Assembly (NCBI GenBank): GCA_016189835.1
Contig: JACPRU010000046.1
Span: forward strand, 21,541 to 85,540
DNA: 64,000 nucleotides
Source of the DNA: Deltaproteobacteria bacterium
Lineage (GTDB): Bacteria; Desulfobacterota; Binatia; JACPRU01
Reading direction: 5' to 3'
The notes below the pieces were generated by a model. The model was not told the DNA's origin. It did not search any database and was given only the letters and a program-made list of their open reading frames with translations. Of the stretch, positions 18,618 to 29,982 are shown in pieces. Numbering within the stretch: the stretch's first letter is position 1; every line of letters starts with the position of its first letter. Made by a program: the position numbers and the translations under genes.

Positions 18618-20408
18618 TCACGCATCGTGGCTCGGGCCCGCGGCAGCGCCGGGCAGAACGACGCGCACGGTGGTACCGAGCCCGAGCGCGCTCTCGATGG
18701 CCAGCGAGCCGCCGTGCGCCTGAATGATGTGCTTGACGATCGCCAGGCCGAGGCCGGTGCCGCCGAGCTCGCGCGAGCGCGCGCGGTCCACCCGGTAGAA
18801 GCGCTCGGTCAAGCGCGGAACGTCCTTCCGCGGGATGCCGACGCCGTTGTCGCGCACGGCGATCTCCACCGCCAGCGGAACGCCGTCGCCGGCGGACCGC
18901 GCGACGACGCGCACCTCGCTGCCGGGGCCGCTGTACTTGATGCCGTTGTCGATCAAGTTGATCAGCACCTGCTCGAGCCGGTCGCGGTCGGCGAGCACCG
19001 GCGGCAGGCCCGGGGCGATTTCCACGCGCACGGCGACGCCGCGCTCCTCGGCCTTCTGCCGCAGCACCTCGACGCAGCCGCGCACCACCTCCTCGACCGC
19101 CAGCGGCCGTGCCCGCAGCTCGGTGCGCCCGAGCTCGAGATCGGAGAGCGTGAGCAGATCGTCGATCAGGCGCGTCAGGCGTTCGCAGTGCCGCAGGATC
19201 ACGGCGACGAACTCGGCGGCGCGCCGGGGATCGCCGAGCGCCCCGCTCTGCAGCGTCTCGGCATAGCCGCGGATCGCCGTCAGCGGCGTGCGCAGCTCAT
19301 GGGAGACGTTGGCCACGAACTCGGCGCGCATCGCCTCGAAGTGGCGAATGCGGGTCAGGTCGTGCAGCACGAGGATCGCGCCGAACGGCTCGGTCGGGCC
19401 CGCGCTCGTCACCGCGCTCGCCGACAACACGCGGTTGCGCTCGCGCCCCGGGAACGTGATCTCCCGCTGCAGCACCTGGCCCGGCTGGCGCAGCGCCTCC
19501 CCGACCAGCGCGATGACCTCCGACGCCCGACACACGAGCGACAGCTTGGCGCCGGCCGGTTCGCCGTCGATCGGCAGCTCGAGCTGCTCGATCGCCGAAG
19601 CGTTGCAGAGGACCATGCGGCCCTCGGCGTCGAGCACGACCACGCCGTCGGCCATGCTGCGCAGTACCGCCTCGAGCTTGCCGCGCTCGGCCTCGGTCGC
19701 CGCCAGCCGCGCGCGCATCTCGCGGCCGAGCTCGACGAGATGCCGCTCGAGCGCGCCGAGCTCGTCCTCCCGTGGCGGCTGCGCCGCTTCGGCGGCTCCG
19801 GCGAGCGCCGCTCGCGACAGCGCCTCGATGCGCTGGATTCTCGCGGCGATTCGCCGCGAGAACCCCAGCGCCGAGGCGCCGCCGAGCAGCAGCGCCGCGA
19901 GCAGGCCGTAGGTCAGCGTTCGCCGCACGATCGACCGCGCCGCTTCGAGGTCGCGCAGCGGTACGGCGACGCGCACGAACCGCAGCCCGTGCTCGCGGCG
20001 GTCCGCTACGGCGACGTAGAGCATGTCGAAGCCGAGCGTGCGGCTGAAGCGCGTCGCCACGCCCGCTCCGCGCTGCCGCGCCACCGCCACCTCCGGCCGC
20101 GACCCGTGGTTCTCGAGCGACGTCGAAGGCTCCTCGGACTCGCCGACCACCCGCCCGTCGTCGGCGACGACCGTGACGCGGCCGCCGATCTCGCGGGCGT
20201 GTACCGCGCAGAGCCGGTCGAGATCGGCGCCGGAGGCCCCCCATGGCAGCGCATCGGCGGCCAGTCGCGCCTCGCGCTCGAGGCGCTCGGTCAGCGACTG
20301 GACGTACAGCCGTTGGAAGGCGCGCGACCAGTAGAACGCGGCGACCAGAACGACCGCCGTCACCACCGCGAGGATGGGCAGCAGCAACTGGACGGAGAGC
20401 CGGCGCAC
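18618..20408 (-). CDS. phoR: Phosphate regulon sensor histidine kinase PhoR-like
   Basis: EFVANVSHELRTPLTAIRGYAETL (H-box), NLIDNGIKYS, DNGVGIPRKDVPRLTERFYRVDRARSRELGGTGLGLAIVKHII. Confidence 0.92.
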   Translation of the reverse strand: MRRLSVQLLLPILAVVTAVVLVAAFYWSRAFQRLYVQSLTERLEREARLAADALPWGASGADLDRLCAVHAREIGGRVTVVADDGRVVGESEEPSTSLENHGSRPEVAVARQRGAGVATRFSRTLGFDMLYVAVADRREHGLRFVRVAVPLRDLEAARSIVRRTLTYGLLAALLLGGASALGFSRRIAARIQRIEALSRAALAGAAEAAQPPREDELGALERHLVELGREMRARLAATEAERGKLEAVLRSMADGVVVLDAEGRMVLCNASAIEQLELPIDGEPAGAKLSLVCRASEVIALVGEALRQPGQVLQREITFPGRERNRVLSASAVTSAGPTEPFGAILVLHDLTRIRHFEAMRAEFVANVSHELRTPLTAIRGYAETLQSGALGDPRRAAEFVAVILRHCERLTRLIDDLLTLSDLELGRTELRARPLAVEEVVRGCVEVLRQKAEERGVAVRVEIAPGLPPVLADRDRLEQVLINLIDNGIKYSGPGSEVRVVARSAGDGVPLAVEIAVRDNGVGIPRKDVPRLTERFYRVDRARSRELGGTGLGLAIVKHIIQAHGGSLAIESALGLGTTVRVVLPGAAAGPSHDA

Positions 20409-20414
20409 GGCAGG

Positions 20415-21161
20415 CTACGATCGGGTCCCGGTCTTGCGCGACGGCCGATCGAGCGCATCGGGCTTGAACTTGTAGCCGAAGCCCCGGACCGTGAGGATCA
20501 GCTCGGGGCTCGCATCGTCGCGCTCGACCTGCAGCCGCAATCGGCGCACGTGGACGTCGACGGTGCGCGGCTCGACGTGCGTGTCGCTGCCCCAGACGAG
20601 GTCGAGGATGTCGCCGCGCGAGAACGCGCGCTCGGGGTTCTGCGTGAAGAAGCGCAGCAGCTCGAACTCCCGCAGCGACAGGTGCAGCGGCTTGCCGTCG
20701 AGGAACGCCTCGTAACCGTCGAGATCGATGCGCAGGCGCCCGCGCTCCCACACCTGGTGCGGCCGCTCGACTTCCGCGCCGTAGGCACGCCGCACCAGCG
20801 CCTTCACGCGCGCCAGCAGCTCGCGCGGGCTGAACGGCTTGGTCACGTAGTCGTCGGCGCCGATCTCCAGCCCGAGCACCTTGTCGACCTCGGTGGCGCG
20901 CGCGGTCAGCATCAGCACCGGCAGCTGGGCGGTGCGCTGCTCGGCACGCAGCACGCGGCAGACCTCGAGCCCGTTCATGCCCGGCAGCATGAGGTCGAGC
21001 ACGATCAGGTGCGGCCGATGCTTGCGCGCCAGGGAAAGCGCCTGCTCGCCGTCGCCCGCCTCGAGCACCGTGAAGCCCTCCTGCTCGAGGTTGTAGCGGA
21101 CGAGGTTGCGGATGTCCGCCTCGTCGTCGACGACCAGGATCTGTCGGCGGGTCCCGCTCAC
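20415..21161 (-). CDS. phoB: Phosphate regulon response regulator PhoB-like
   Basis: ILVVDDEADIRNLVRYNLEQEGF, LDLMLPGMNGLEVCR, LMLTARATEVDKVLGLEIGADDYVTKPFSPRELLARVKALVRR, C-terminal winged helix; GTG start overlaps the phoU stop. Confidence 0.93.
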   Translation of the reverse strand: MSGTRRQILVVDDEADIRNLVRYNLEQEGFTVLEAGDGEQALSLARKHRPHLIVLDLMLPGMNGLEVCRVLRAEQRTAQLPVLMLTARATEVDKVLGLEIGADDYVTKPFSPRELLARVKALVRRAYGAEVERPHQVWERGRLRIDLDGYEAFLDGKPLHLSLREFELLRFFTQNPERAFSRGDILDLVWGSDTHVEPRTVDVHVRRLRLQVERDDASPELILTVRGFGYKFKPDALDRPSRKTGTRS

Positions 21162-21853
21162 GCGAGCTCGGCGCCGCCCCGCGGCAGCGACGCCGCGTGC
21201 CGGATCATCTTGCCGTCGACCATGAACACCACCATCTCGGCGATGTTGGTCGCATGATCGGCGATCCGCTCGAGGTACTTGGAGACGAGCAGGATGCGCG
21301 TCGCCCGAGAGATCGTCTTCGGCTCCTCGACCATGAAGGAGAGCAGCTCCCGGTAGAGCTGGTGGGCGTAGCCGTCGACGACGTCGTCCTGCTCGATCAC
21401 CCGGCGCGCCAGCGCGGTGTCGCGCCGCACGAGGGCGTCGAGGCTCGTGCGCACCATCTGCTGCGCCTCCTTCGCCATGTTCGGGACGTCGATGTAGGGC
21501 TTGAGCATCGGCTCGTCGTTCAGCTCGAGGGCCCGCTCGCAGATGTTCACCGCCATGTCGCCGATCCGCTCGAGATCGGTGTTGACCTTCAACGCCGTGG
21601 TCACGAAGCGCAGGTCGCCCGCTGCCGGCTGATGCAGCGCGATCACCTTCAAGCACTCCTCGTCGATCAGGATGTCGAGCCGGTTCACCTCGCGGTCGCG
21701 AGCGATCACCTCGCGGGCGAGCTCGGAGTCGCGCTCCACCAGAGACTCGATGGCGTGCGCGATCTGTCGCTCGACGAGCCCGCCCATGCGCAGCAGCAGC
21801 TCCTGCAGGCTCTGGAGCTCGTCCTCGAAGTGGCGATCGGTGTGCAGAGTCAT
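21158..21853 (-). CDS. phoU: Phosphate signaling complex protein PhoU
   Basis: HFEDELQSLQELLLRMGGLVERQIAHAIESLVERDSELAREVIARDREVNRLDILIDEECL; start ATG 21853. Confidence 0.93.
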   Translation of the reverse strand: MTLHTDRHFEDELQSLQELLLRMGGLVERQIAHAIESLVERDSELAREVIARDREVNRLDILIDEECLKVIALHQPAAGDLRFVTTALKVNTDLERIGDMAVNICERALELNDEPMLKPYIDVPNMAKEAQQMVRTSLDALVRRDTALARRVIEQDDVVDGYAHQLYRELLSFMVEEPKTISRATRILLVSKYLERIADHATNIAEMVVFMVDGKMIRHAASLPRGGAELA

Positions 21854-21865
21854 GGCCTCTCCCTC

Positions 21866-22012
21866 AGCGCGGCACGGCCGCAACCGAACGGTGGTCGCGT
21901 ACCGAGGCCTCGTATCTCACATCTTCGTGCAACACTGCGAAGTCGTGCCCTAGTAGCCTAGCGCGGCACGGCCGCAACCGAACGGTGGTCGCGTACCGAG
22001 GCCTCGTATCTC
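21866..22012. repeat. Tandem direct duplication (period 94 bp) between phoU and pstB
   Basis: 53-nt identical block AGCGCGGCACGGCCGCAACCGAACGGTGGTCGCGTACCGAGGCCTCGTATCTC at 21866-21918 and 21960-22012, followed by a diverged remainder of each unit. Confidence 0.9.
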
Positions 22013-22054
22013 CTGTCTTCGTAGGAAGACGCGAAATCCTGCCCTCGTCGATGA

Positions 22055-22924
22055 TCACCCGAAACGGCCGGTGATGTAGTCCTCGGTCTCGCGCTTGTCG
22101 CGCGCGGTGAAGATCTTCTCGGTCGAACCCACTTCGACGAGCTTGCCGAGGTAGAGGAACGCCGTCAGATCCGAGACCCGGGCCGCCTGCTGCATGTTGT
22201 GGGTCACGATCACGATAGTATATCGCTGCGAGAGCTCGTGGATCAAAGATTCCACCTTCGCGGTGGCGATCGGGTCGAGCGCGGAGCAGGGCTCGTCCAT
22301 CAAGATGACCTCGGGCTCGACCGCGATCGCCCGCGCGATGCACAGGCGCTGCTGCTGTCCGCCGGAGAGCGCGAGCGCGCTGGCGCGCAAGCGGTCCGTG
22401 ACCTCGTCCCACAGCGCCGCGCTCTTCAGGCTCTTCTCCACCGCGGCGTCGAGCGCGTTCTTGCGCCGCGCGCCGGCGATGCGCAGCCCGTAGGCGACGT
22501 TGTCGTATATCGACTTCGGGAACGGGTTCGACTTCTGGAAGACCATGCCGACCCGCTGGCGCAGGGCCACCACGTCGGTGCGCCGGTCGTAGATGTTGAC
22601 GCCGTCGAGCAGGATCTCGCCCGTCACCCGCACGTCGTCGACCAGGTCGTTCATGCGGTTCAGGCAGCGCAGCAGCGTCGACTTGCCGCAGCCGGAGGGC
22701 CCGATGAAGGCGGTGACGCGTCGCTGCGGGATCGCCAAGTCGATGTCCTCGAGCGCGGCCTTCTCGCCGTAGCGCAGCCCGAGCCCGCGGATCTGGATCA
22801 GCGTGCGCGGCGCCGCGCCCGCCGCCGGAGTGCCGCGCACCGCTCCGCTGCTGTGCTGCTCGCTCGACTGACGAGCCGGCTTCACCTTGAAGTTCCAGCC
22901 TCGTTCGGTCACTGCTGTCTCCAT
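22055..22924 (-). CDS. pstB: Phosphate ABC transporter ATP-binding protein
   Basis: [22 protein letters not shown] (Walker A), [33 protein letters not shown]. Confidence 0.96.
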   Translation of the reverse strand: METAVTERGWNFKVKPARQSSEQHSSGAVRGTPAAGAAPRTLIQIRGLGLRYGEKAALEDIDLAIPQRRVTAFIGPSGCGKSTLLRCLNRMNDLVDDVRVTGEILLDGVNIYDRRTDVVALRQRVGMVFQKSNPFPKSIYDNVAYGLRIAGARRKNALDAAVEKSLKSAALWDEVTDRLRASALALSGGQQQRLCIARAIAVEPEVILMDEPCSALDPIATAKVESLIHELSQRYTIVIVTHNMQQAARVSDLTAFLYLGKLVEVGSTEKIFTARDKRETEDYITGRFG

Positions 22925-22959
22925 CGCGGACCCTCTCGCCGCTCGCGCGCAAGCCTCGT

Positions 22960-24579
22960 TCAGACGGCGGACACCTGGAGGCGCCGGCGCAGCCGGTTGC
23001 GGAGCAGAATCGCCGTCAGGTTCAGGAACAGTACGATCGTCAGCAGCAAGACCGTGGTCATGTAGACCATCGGCCGCGCGACATCGACGTTCGGCGACTG
23101 GAAGCCGACGTCGTAGATGTGAAAGCCGAGATGCATGAACTTGCGCTCGAAATGGAAGAACGGGAAGAAGCCGTCGAGCGGCAGCGCGGGCGCCAGCTTG
23201 ACGACGCCGGTGATCATCAACGGCGCAACCTCCCCCGCGGCGCGCGCCATCGCCAGGATGAGGCCGGTGAGGATCGACGGCAGCACCGCCGGCAGCACCA
23301 CCCGCCAGGTGGTCTCGAACTTGGTCGCGGCCAGCGCCAGCGACGCCTCGCGCACCCCGCGCGGCACGGCGGCGAGCCCTTCCTCCGTGGCGACGATCAC
23401 GACCGGGACCGTGAGCAGCGCCAGCGTCAGTGACGCCCAGAGGATGCCGCCTGTGCCGAACGTCGGCGTCGGCAGCGCCTCGGGGAAGAACCAGCGATCG
23501 ACGGTTCCGCCGATCGTGTAGATGAAGAAGCCGACGCCGAAGACGCCGAACACGATCGAAGGAACGCCGGCGAGGTTGTTGACGGCGATGCGCACGGCGC
23601 TGACGAACGGCCCCTGCTTGGCGTACTCGCGCAGGTAGACCGCGGCGACGATGCCGAGCGGCGTGACCAGCACGCTCATGATCATCACCATCATCACGGT
23701 GCCGAAGATCGCCGGGAACACGCCGCCCTCGGTGTTCGACTCGCGCGGATCCGCGCTCACGAACTCCCACAGCTTCGTCGCGTAGAAGCCCGCCTTCGCG
23801 AACGCGCCCATGCGGTTCGGGCGGTAGGCGCGGACGATCTTGTCGAGCGGGATCTCGACCTCGCGCCCGCCCGCGATGGTCGCCACCAGCCGCTCGTTTT
23901 GGCCCTGGCGCAGCCGGGTCAGCCGCTCCACGCTCTGCTGATAGGCGGCCTGCAGCGAGGCGATCTCCCGGTGGGCCGCGTCGATCTCGGCGCCGTCGCG
24001 CGCGCCGCGGAGCTCGCGACCGCGCAACCGCAGGCGCAAGCGCTCCTGCGCGTGGTTGTTCGCGCCGATCTCGCCCTTCTCGATGGAGAAGATCTCCTCG
24101 TGCAGGCGAAGGGCCTCGGACAGGCGCCCCTCCAGCGCGGCCCACGCCTCCGCGGGTCCGGTCGCCACCGCCCGGTCGGCCTGGCGGAGCGCGGAGATCT
24201 CGCCATAGAAGTTTCCCCACTCCCGGCGCTCGAGAACGACGACGTCGGCCGGCCGCTCGCGACGGGCGATCCTCGCCTCGTCGATCCACAGGAAGTCCGA
24301 GCCCTCGACGTCGCGGTTGCCACGCTTCACCTGCAAGCGGTACTCGGCCGGCGTGCCGAGCGGAGCATCCGGGGCGGGGATCGCCTCCCGCTCGCTGACC
24401 TCGCCGACCACGACCGTCCCATCGTCGAGCACGAGCCGCTCGACGCCGCGCGGCCAGAAGAAGCCGAGACCGTTGACCAGCACGAGCGTCACCAAACCCG
24501 TGACCATCAGCAGGCTGAGCGCCAGCATCGCGCCGGTCAGCCACACGAACGGGTCGCCGCTCTTCCAGAAATCCTTCAC
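22960..24579 (-). CDS. pstA: Phosphate ABC transporter permease PstA with long periplasmic insertion
   Basis: [41 protein letters not shown]; about 250-residue N-terminal non-TM segment. Confidence 0.92.
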   Translation of the reverse strand: MKDFWKSGDPFVWLTGAMLALSLLMVTGLVTLVLVNGLGFFWPRGVERLVLDDGTVVVGEVSEREAIPAPDAPLGTPAEYRLQVKRGNRDVEGSDFLWIDEARIARRERPADVVVLERREWGNFYGEISALRQADRAVATGPAEAWAALEGRLSEALRLHEEIFSIEKGEIGANNHAQERLRLRLRGRELRGARDGAEIDAAHREIASLQAAYQQSVERLTRLRQGQNERLVATIAGGREVEIPLDKIVRAYRPNRMGAFAKAGFYATKLWEFVSADPRESNTEGGVFPAIFGTVMMVMIMSVLVTPLGIVAAVYLREYAKQGPFVSAVRIAVNNLAGVPSIVFGVFGVGFFIYTIGGTVDRWFFPEALPTPTFGTGGILWASLTLALLTVPVVIVATEEGLAAVPRGVREASLALAATKFETTWRVVLPAVLPSILTGLILAMARAAGEVAPLMITGVVKLAPALPLDGFFPFFHFERKFMHLGFHIYDVGFQSPNVDVARPMVYMTTVLLLTIVLFLNLTAILLRNRLRRRLQVSAV

Positions 24580-26837
24580 AGCGCGCGGTACCTCTCGCGC
24601 AGCCGCAGCCGCACCAGCTCGGCGGCGGTGTTGACCGCGAACGTCATGACGAATAGCAAGAGCGCCGCGACGAACAGTACGCGGAACAGCGTCCCGCCCT
24701 GGGGAGCCTCGGGCAACTCGACCGCGATGTTCGCCGACAGCGCGCGGAAGCCGTTGAAGATCGACCAGCTCGTGACCGGCGTGTTGCCGGTCGCCATCAG
24801 CACGATCATGGTCTCGCCAACGGCGCGGCCGAAGCCGATCATGATCGCCGAGAAGATCCCCGGACTCGCGCTCGGCAGGACCACGCGCACGGCGGTCTGC
24901 CAGCGCGTCGCGCCGAGCGCGAGCGACCCCGCGGTCAGGTGCGGCGGCACGTTGGACAGCGAATCTTCGGCAATCGTGAAGATCACCGGCACGACCGCGA
25001 AGCCCATCGCCAGCCCGACGACGATCGAGTTGCGCTGATCGTAGGTGACGCCGAGTATCTCGCGAAGCCACACGCGGTAGTCGCCGCCGAGCAACGCTCG
25101 GTCGATCCAGTGGCCGCAAGCGAACGACAGCCACAGGCCGCCGATCACCACCGGGATCAACAAGAACACCTCGGTGCCGGGTGTCAGGCGCGAGCGCCAG
25201 CCTTCGGGCAGCGCGCGCCAGCCGCCGGCCGCCATCAACACGAGCGCGGAGGTGACGACCGGGGAAACGATGATGCCGGGCACGATGCGCTCGATCGTGG
25301 GGGCGAGCCACAGCCCCGCGAGGAAGCCGAGCACCACGCTCGGCAGGGCCGCCATGATCTCGACCGTCGGCTTGATCATCGCCTTCAGGCGCGGGTGCAT
25401 GAACTGCGAAGCGTACAGCGCGCTCGCCAGAGCGATCGGCACCGCGACCAGTAGGGCATAGAACGTACCCTTGAGCGTTCCGAACAGCAGCGGCGTGAGC
25501 GAGAGCTTCGCCTCGAAGTCGTCGCTGCCTCCGGTCGACTGCCAGACGTACGCCGGCCGGTCGTAGCCCTCGTACCAGAGCTTGCCGAACAGCGCCCGCA
25601 GGCTGACTTCGGGATGCGGGCAATCGATGTCCCACTGGAGTAGGCGACCGCCCGCACCCACCGCCACCAGTCCGTCCGACTTCGGAGAGTAGGCGATCGC
25701 GGTCGCGGATTCGGTCGTCGAAGGGATGCGCAGCAGCGTTTCGCCGGTCGTCGCGTAGTCGAGGCGCAGCTCTCCGGCGCCATCGCCGGTCCAGAAGCCT
25801 TTGTGCCGGCGCGACGCCGAGAACGTGACCACGGCGGCATGGTGCGTGGGAAAGGCGTGAATCGGAACGAGCTCGGGTTCGCCTTCGGCACCGGGCAAGA
25901 GCTGCCAGGTGGCGACGCCGCCGGACTGATCGCCGACCACCAGCGTACGGTCGCCGATCAGGAAGCCGAGCACCGTGATCGTGGTCTTCGCCCCGCCCTT
26001 CGCCGGCGCGAGGCGCAGCTCTTTCGCCCTCAGAACGGCGTGCGCGAGCTCGCCGGTCGTCGTACCGATGTAGAGATGATCGCCGCGGCTGTCGATCGCC
26101 AGCGTGGAGACCTCGCCCGTGCTCGGCACGTCGAGGACTCTGCGGGTCTCCTCGCGCGTGGTCGCCCCGAGCAGTGACGTCTCCTCGGCAACGCGCACGA
26201 CGAGCACTTGCTTCGGCGAAACCGTGGCCGCGGCTACCGAGCCGCCCTCGTGCGCCACGTACGCCAGGCGGCGAATCGGCTGCCCCACTGGATCCATCAC
26301 CAGCGGATCGAGGGCGCGCACGTTGGCCTCGACTTGCCGGCCGCTCGCTTGCCGAGCGCCGCTGAAGGACACGCCGAGCGGCAACACGCGTCCGTCGGAG
26401 AGCCCGAGTGCGAGCGGCCGGTAGCCCGGGGCCGACACCGCCGTCACCTTCGCTTGACCGAGTGCGGGCAGCTCGAGCTTGCGGACGGGCGCACCACCGA
26501 CCAGCGACACGACATGCACGCCGTTCTCGGCGACGACCACCGCCAGCGCGCGGTACTCGTCGGTGTCGATCGCCAGTACGTGCGCACCGAAGTTGGCGGC
26601 GACGGGGGGCAGCGGCTTCACCGCAGCGGGGCGCAGCAGCGGGTACACCTCGGCGACGATCACGAAGAGGATCGCCAGGATCGCGCCGATGATGATGACA
26701 CCGCCGGCGGTCACGGCGTGGCGGGCCGCCACATCGAAGAACCGGCGGCGGGCGAAGCGGGTGGAAAAGACTTGGAGGGGCGGAGGCGGGAGACCCGGCT
26801 CCACCCCTTCCGTGACGGTTCCTGTGGAGATCGGCAT
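24576..26837 (-). CDS. pstC: Phosphate ABC transporter permease PstC with large WD/beta-propeller-like periplasmic domain
   Basis: Permease part [27 protein letters not shown]...[17 protein letters not shown]-terminal repeats such as [23 protein letters not shown]. Confidence 0.92.
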   Translation of the reverse strand: MPISTGTVTEGVEPGLPPPPLQVFSTRFARRRFFDVAARHAVTAGGVIIIGAILAILFVIVAEVYPLLRPAAVKPLPPVAANFGAHVLAIDTDEYRALAVVVAENGVHVVSLVGGAPVRKLELPALGQAKVTAVSAPGYRPLALGLSDGRVLPLGVSFSGARQASGRQVEANVRALDPLVMDPVGQPIRRLAYVAHEGGSVAAATVSPKQVLVVRVAEETSLLGATTREETRRVLDVPSTGEVSTLAIDSRGDHLYIGTTTGELAHAVLRAKELRLAPAKGGAKTTITVLGFLIGDRTLVVGDQSGGVATWQLLPGAEGEPELVPIHAFPTHHAAVVTFSASRRHKGFWTGDGAGELRLDYATTGETLLRIPSTTESATAIAYSPKSDGLVAVGAGGRLLQWDIDCPHPEVSLRALFGKLWYEGYDRPAYVWQSTGGSDDFEAKLSLTPLLFGTLKGTFYALLVAVPIALASALYASQFMHPRLKAMIKPTVEIMAALPSVVLGFLAGLWLAPTIERIVPGIIVSPVVTSALVLMAAGGWRALPEGWRSRLTPGTEVFLLIPVVIGGLWLSFACGHWIDRALLGGDYRVWLREILGVTYDQRNSIVVGLAMGFAVVPVIFTIAEDSLSNVPPHLTAGSLALGATRWQTAVRVVLPSASPGIFSAIMIGFGRAVGETMIVLMATGNTPVTSWSIFNGFRALSANIAVELPEAPQGGTLFRVLFVAALLLFVMTFAVNTAAELVRLRLRERYRAL

Positions 26838-26857
26838 CGGTAACCGTTCCGCCGCGG

Positions 26858-27856
26858 TCAGTTGATCTTCTTCAGATCCTCTTCCACGACCGCGAGCGGC
26901 AGCGGGAAGTAGCCGTCCTTCACGACCTCTTCCTGCCCTTCCTTGGACAACACCATCTTCATGAACTCGTGGGTCATCGGCTCGAGGGGCTTGCCGTCCG
27001 GCTTGTTGACGTAGACGTAGAGGAAGCGCGCGATCGGATACTTGCCCGAATAAGCGTTCTGCGCATTCGCCTCCACGCACGCCCCGCCCTGCTCCTTGGA
27101 GATCGGCACGGGGCGGACGCCCGGCGTCGCGTAACCGATGCCGCTGTAGCCGATGCCGAAGCGGTCGACGGTCACGCTCTGCACGACCGAAGCCGATCCG
27201 GGTTGCTCCTTCACCTCGTCCTTGTAGTCGCCGTTGCCGAGCACGTGCTCCTTGAAGAAGCCGTAGGTGCCGGAGGCGGAGTTACGGCCGTAGAGGCTGA
27301 TCGGGCGATCTACCCAGTCGGCCTTGAGCCCGACCTGCCCCCACGTCTTGACGTCCTCCTTGTAACCGCCGCGGCGCGACTTCGAGAAGATCGCGTCCAC
27401 TTGTTGCATGCTCAGGCACTCAATCGGATCGTCTTTGTTGACGAACACCGCGAGCGAATCGACGGCGACGCGGATCGCGGTCGGCTTGTAGCCGAACTTG
27501 TTCTCGAAACCGTCGATCTCGGTGTTCTTCATAGGGCGCGACATCGGACCGAGCTGAGCGGTGCCGGAGATCAGCGCCGGAGGGGCGGTGCTCGACCCCT
27601 TGCCTTCGACCTGGATCTTCACGTTGGGATAGAATTTGCCGAACTTCTCGCTCCAGAACGTCATCAGGTTGTTCAGCGTGTCGGAGCCGACGCTCGAGAT
27701 GTTGCCTGAGATGCCACCCACGGCCTTGTAAGCTACGAGCTTCGGATCCACCTCCACGCTCGCCGCCGAGCTCCGCGCGGCCGATGCGAGGGCCAACCCG
27801 ATCGCGACGAGCACGGCTTCCCCCCAGCGGTTCCACACCCGGTTGCCTCTCAGCAT
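26858..27856 (-). CDS. pstS: Phosphate ABC transporter substrate-binding protein
   Basis: Signal peptide, [77 protein letters not shown]. Confidence 0.95.
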   Translation of the reverse strand: MLRGNRVWNRWGEAVLVAIGLALASAARSSAASVEVDPKLVAYKAVGGISGNISSVGSDTLNNLMTFWSEKFGKFYPNVKIQVEGKGSSTAPPALISGTAQLGPMSRPMKNTEIDGFENKFGYKPTAIRVAVDSLAVFVNKDDPIECLSMQQVDAIFSKSRRGGYKEDVKTWGQVGLKADWVDRPISLYGRNSASGTYGFFKEHVLGNGDYKDEVKEQPGSASVVQSVTVDRFGIGYSGIGYATPGVRPVPISKEQGGACVEANAQNAYSGKYPIARFLYVYVNKPDGKPLEPMTHEFMKMVLSKEGQEEVVKDGYFPLPLAVVEEDLKKIN

Positions 27857-27894
27857 TCTTCGTTCTCCTTATGGCTATGAACTAACGCACGATT

Positions 27895-27923
27895 GTTACG
27901 AAACGATGACGACTCGGTGACGG
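27895..27923 (-). promoter_or_regulatory. Candidate Pho box (three 7-mers, 11-bp period) upstream of pstS
   Basis: Minus strand CCGTCAC-CGAG-TCGTCAT-CGTT-TCGTAAC; 38 nt between the element and the pstS ATG. Confidence 0.7.
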
Positions 27924-27939
27924 TTCGAAGTGCGGCTAG

Positions 27940-28090
27940 TCAGAACTTGGCGGTCAGGTCGATTTGCCAGCGCTTCTCGAGCTCGGAGTCGCCGGCGATC
28001 TTTTCGACGAACCACGCCGTCGACACGAACTGCACGTTCTTCATCACGACGTAGCTGAGCTGGAGGATGTGCCCCTCGCGGTTGGTTCCG
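27940..28090 (-). pseudogene. C-terminal fragment of a putative porin
   Basis: ...REGHILQLSYVVMKNVQFVSTAWFVEKIAGDSELEKRWQIDLTAKF*; upstream part of the frame is not porin-like. Confidence 0.55.
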
Positions 28091-28238
28091 CGCGCGCGGG
28101 CAGGAGAGGCGCGCGGCGAGCGAGCCAGCGGCGGCCAACGATCTTTGCTTGACAGCCGGACTCTTTTTGCTAAGCGCTTGGGCGGGGGCGGAAGGCAGGT
28201 CGGCGGGCAGCTACGACCGAAGGTTCGGGAGAACCCCG

Positions 28239-28916
28239 ATGAATGGCGCACACGACCTCGGCGGAATGCAGGGTCTGGGGCGAGTCGAGCGGGAAGACGG
28301 CGAGCCCGTCTTCCATGCGCCGTGGGAGAAGACCGTCTTCGGTCTGCTGTTCGGCACCGTGGGCAGCGGGCTCGTCAACCTCGACGAGTTCCGCCACGGT
28401 ATCGAGCGGATGAACCCGGTGCACTACCTAGCCTCCCGGTACTACGAGCACTGGCTCTGCACCATCGAACGAAACCTGCTCGAGAAGGGGATCATCGGCG
28501 AGGCGGACCTCGAGGCGCGGATCCGCCGGTTCCGCGGCCGGCCGGGGGCACGACCCAAGCGAACCAAGAATCCGCAGCTGGCGGAACGCATGCTCGGGCT
28601 AATCCGCAGCGGCGGCTCGACGCGCATGCCGGTCGATCGGCCGCCGCGCTTCAAGGTCGGCGACCGGGTCCTGACGCGCAACATCCACCCGACCGGCCAC
28701 ACTCGCTTGCCGCGCTACGCTCGCGCCAAGCACGGCCAGATCGCGCGCGTGTATGATGCGTTCGTCTTCCCGGATACCAGCGCGCATCAGCGCGGTCCGA
28801 ATCCGCAGCACGTCTACTCGGTGCGCTTCGACGGCCGCGAGCTGTGGGGCCGCGAGGCCGCGCCCAACGCGTCGGTATACGTCGATCTGTGGGAGGATTA
28901 TCTCGAGGCCGTATGA
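28239..28916 (+). CDS. Nitrile hydratase beta subunit
   Basis: [38 protein letters not shown]...; [43 protein letters not shown]. Confidence 0.95.
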   Translation: MNGAHDLGGMQGLGRVEREDGEPVFHAPWEKTVFGLLFGTVGSGLVNLDEFRHGIERMNPVHYLASRYYEHWLCTIERNLLEKGIIGEADLEARIRRFRGRPGARPKRTKNPQLAERMLGLIRSGGSTRMPVDRPPRFKVGDRVLTRNIHPTGHTRLPRYARAKHGQIARVYDAFVFPDTSAHQRGPNPQHVYSVRFDGRELWGREAAPNASVYVDLWEDYLEAV

Positions 28917-29647
28917 TGAAGAAGCGCCGGCCGGCCGAAGCGAAATCGAAGCCCAGGGCGCGGAAATCGAGGCCGCGGGCCCGCCGGAGCATCGGCGCGC
29001 GCTACCGCGGCAGTCCGTTGCCGATCGGCGAGCAGTACCCCTTGCCGGAGTCGGAACTGGCCGCCCGGGCCCGGGCGATCGAGTCGCTCCTCGCGGAGAA
29101 GGGCCTGGTCAGCAGCGACATGATCGATCAGGTCATCAACGCCTACGAGCACGACATCGGCCCGATGCTGGGCGCCAAGGTCGTAGCGCGCGCGTGGATC
29201 GACCCCGCCTTCAAGCGGCGCCTGCTCGAGAACGCCACCGCCGCGTGCGCCGAGCTGGGGATCGGCGGCATGCAGGGAGAGCACATGATCTGCGTCGAGA
29301 ACACGCCGCAGGTCCATAACGTCGTGTGCTGCACGCTCTGCTCGTGCTACCCGTGGCCGGTTCTGGGCCTGCCCCCGACCTGGTACAAGCATCCCCAGTA
29401 CCGCGCCCGGCTGGTGGCCGATCCGCGCGCGCTGCTGCGCGACGACTTCGGCCTGGCGATCCCGGACGACGTCGAGGTGCGAGTCTGGGACAGCAGCTCG
29501 GAGATTCGCTACTGGGTGCTGCCGCAGCGGCCGGCCGACACCGAGCACCTGTCCGAACGACAGCTCGCCGCGCTGGTCTCGCGCGACTCGATGATCGGCG
29601 TCGACAGGACGCGGGGAGCGCAAGCGCGCCCGGGCGGGAGCCGATGA
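28913..29647 (+). CDS. Nitrile hydratase alpha subunit, cobalt type
   Basis: [42 protein letters not shown] metal-binding motif; ATGA overlap with beta. Confidence 0.95.
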   Translation: MMKKRRPAEAKSKPRARKSRPRARRSIGARYRGSPLPIGEQYPLPESELAARARAIESLLAEKGLVSSDMIDQVINAYEHDIGPMLGAKVVARAWIDPAFKRRLLENATAACAELGIGGMQGEHMICVENTPQVHNVVCCTLCSCYPWPVLGLPPTWYKHPQYRARLVADPRALLRDDFGLAIPDDVEVRVWDSSSEIRYWVLPQRPADTEHLSERQLAALVSRDSMIGVDRTRGAQARPGGSR

Positions 29648-29970
29648 TGCCGCCCATCGAGGATCGCCCCGTGGACCGTCGAGTCGCCGACGTGCTGCCG
29701 CGCCGCAGCGGCGAGCCGCTCTTCCGCGCCGAATGGGAGCGGCGGGCGTTCGGCGCGGCGATCGTGCTCGTCGAGAAGGGCCTCGTCCCGTTCGACGACC
29801 TGCGATGGCGCGTGACCGCCGCCATCACCACCTGGGAGCGCGCCAACCTGGGGCACGAGGAATCGTTCAATTTCTTCGAGCGATGGCTTCTCGCCCTGGA
29901 GCGGTTGCTCATCGACCGGGGGGTCGTCTCGCGCGAAGAGCTGAACGCGCGGGCCGCAGAGCGTCGCTGA
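29644..29970 (+). CDS. Nitrile hydratase accessory/activator (P14K/NhhG-type, beta-N-terminal-like)
   Basis: [46 protein letters not shown]; overlaps the alpha stop. Confidence 0.85.
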   Translation: MMPPIEDRPVDRRVADVLPRRSGEPLFRAEWERRAFGAAIVLVEKGLVPFDDLRWRVTAAITTWERANLGHEESFNFFERWLLALERLLIDRGVVSREELNARAAERR

Positions 29971-29982
29971 GCCGGCCCTCGC

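Noticed and set aside
18618-20408. Possible novelty of phoR/phoB placed after phoU
   Set aside because: Clustering of phoB/phoR with pst-phoU is known in many bacteria; not scored as unusual by itself.
18627-21257. 876-aa plus-strand ORF
   Set aside because: Antisense across phoR, phoB and phoU; high-GC artefact.
28149-28154. TTGACA as -35 box for the nitrile hydratase operon
   Set aside because: No convincing -10 hexamer at 16-18 bp; not called as a promoter.
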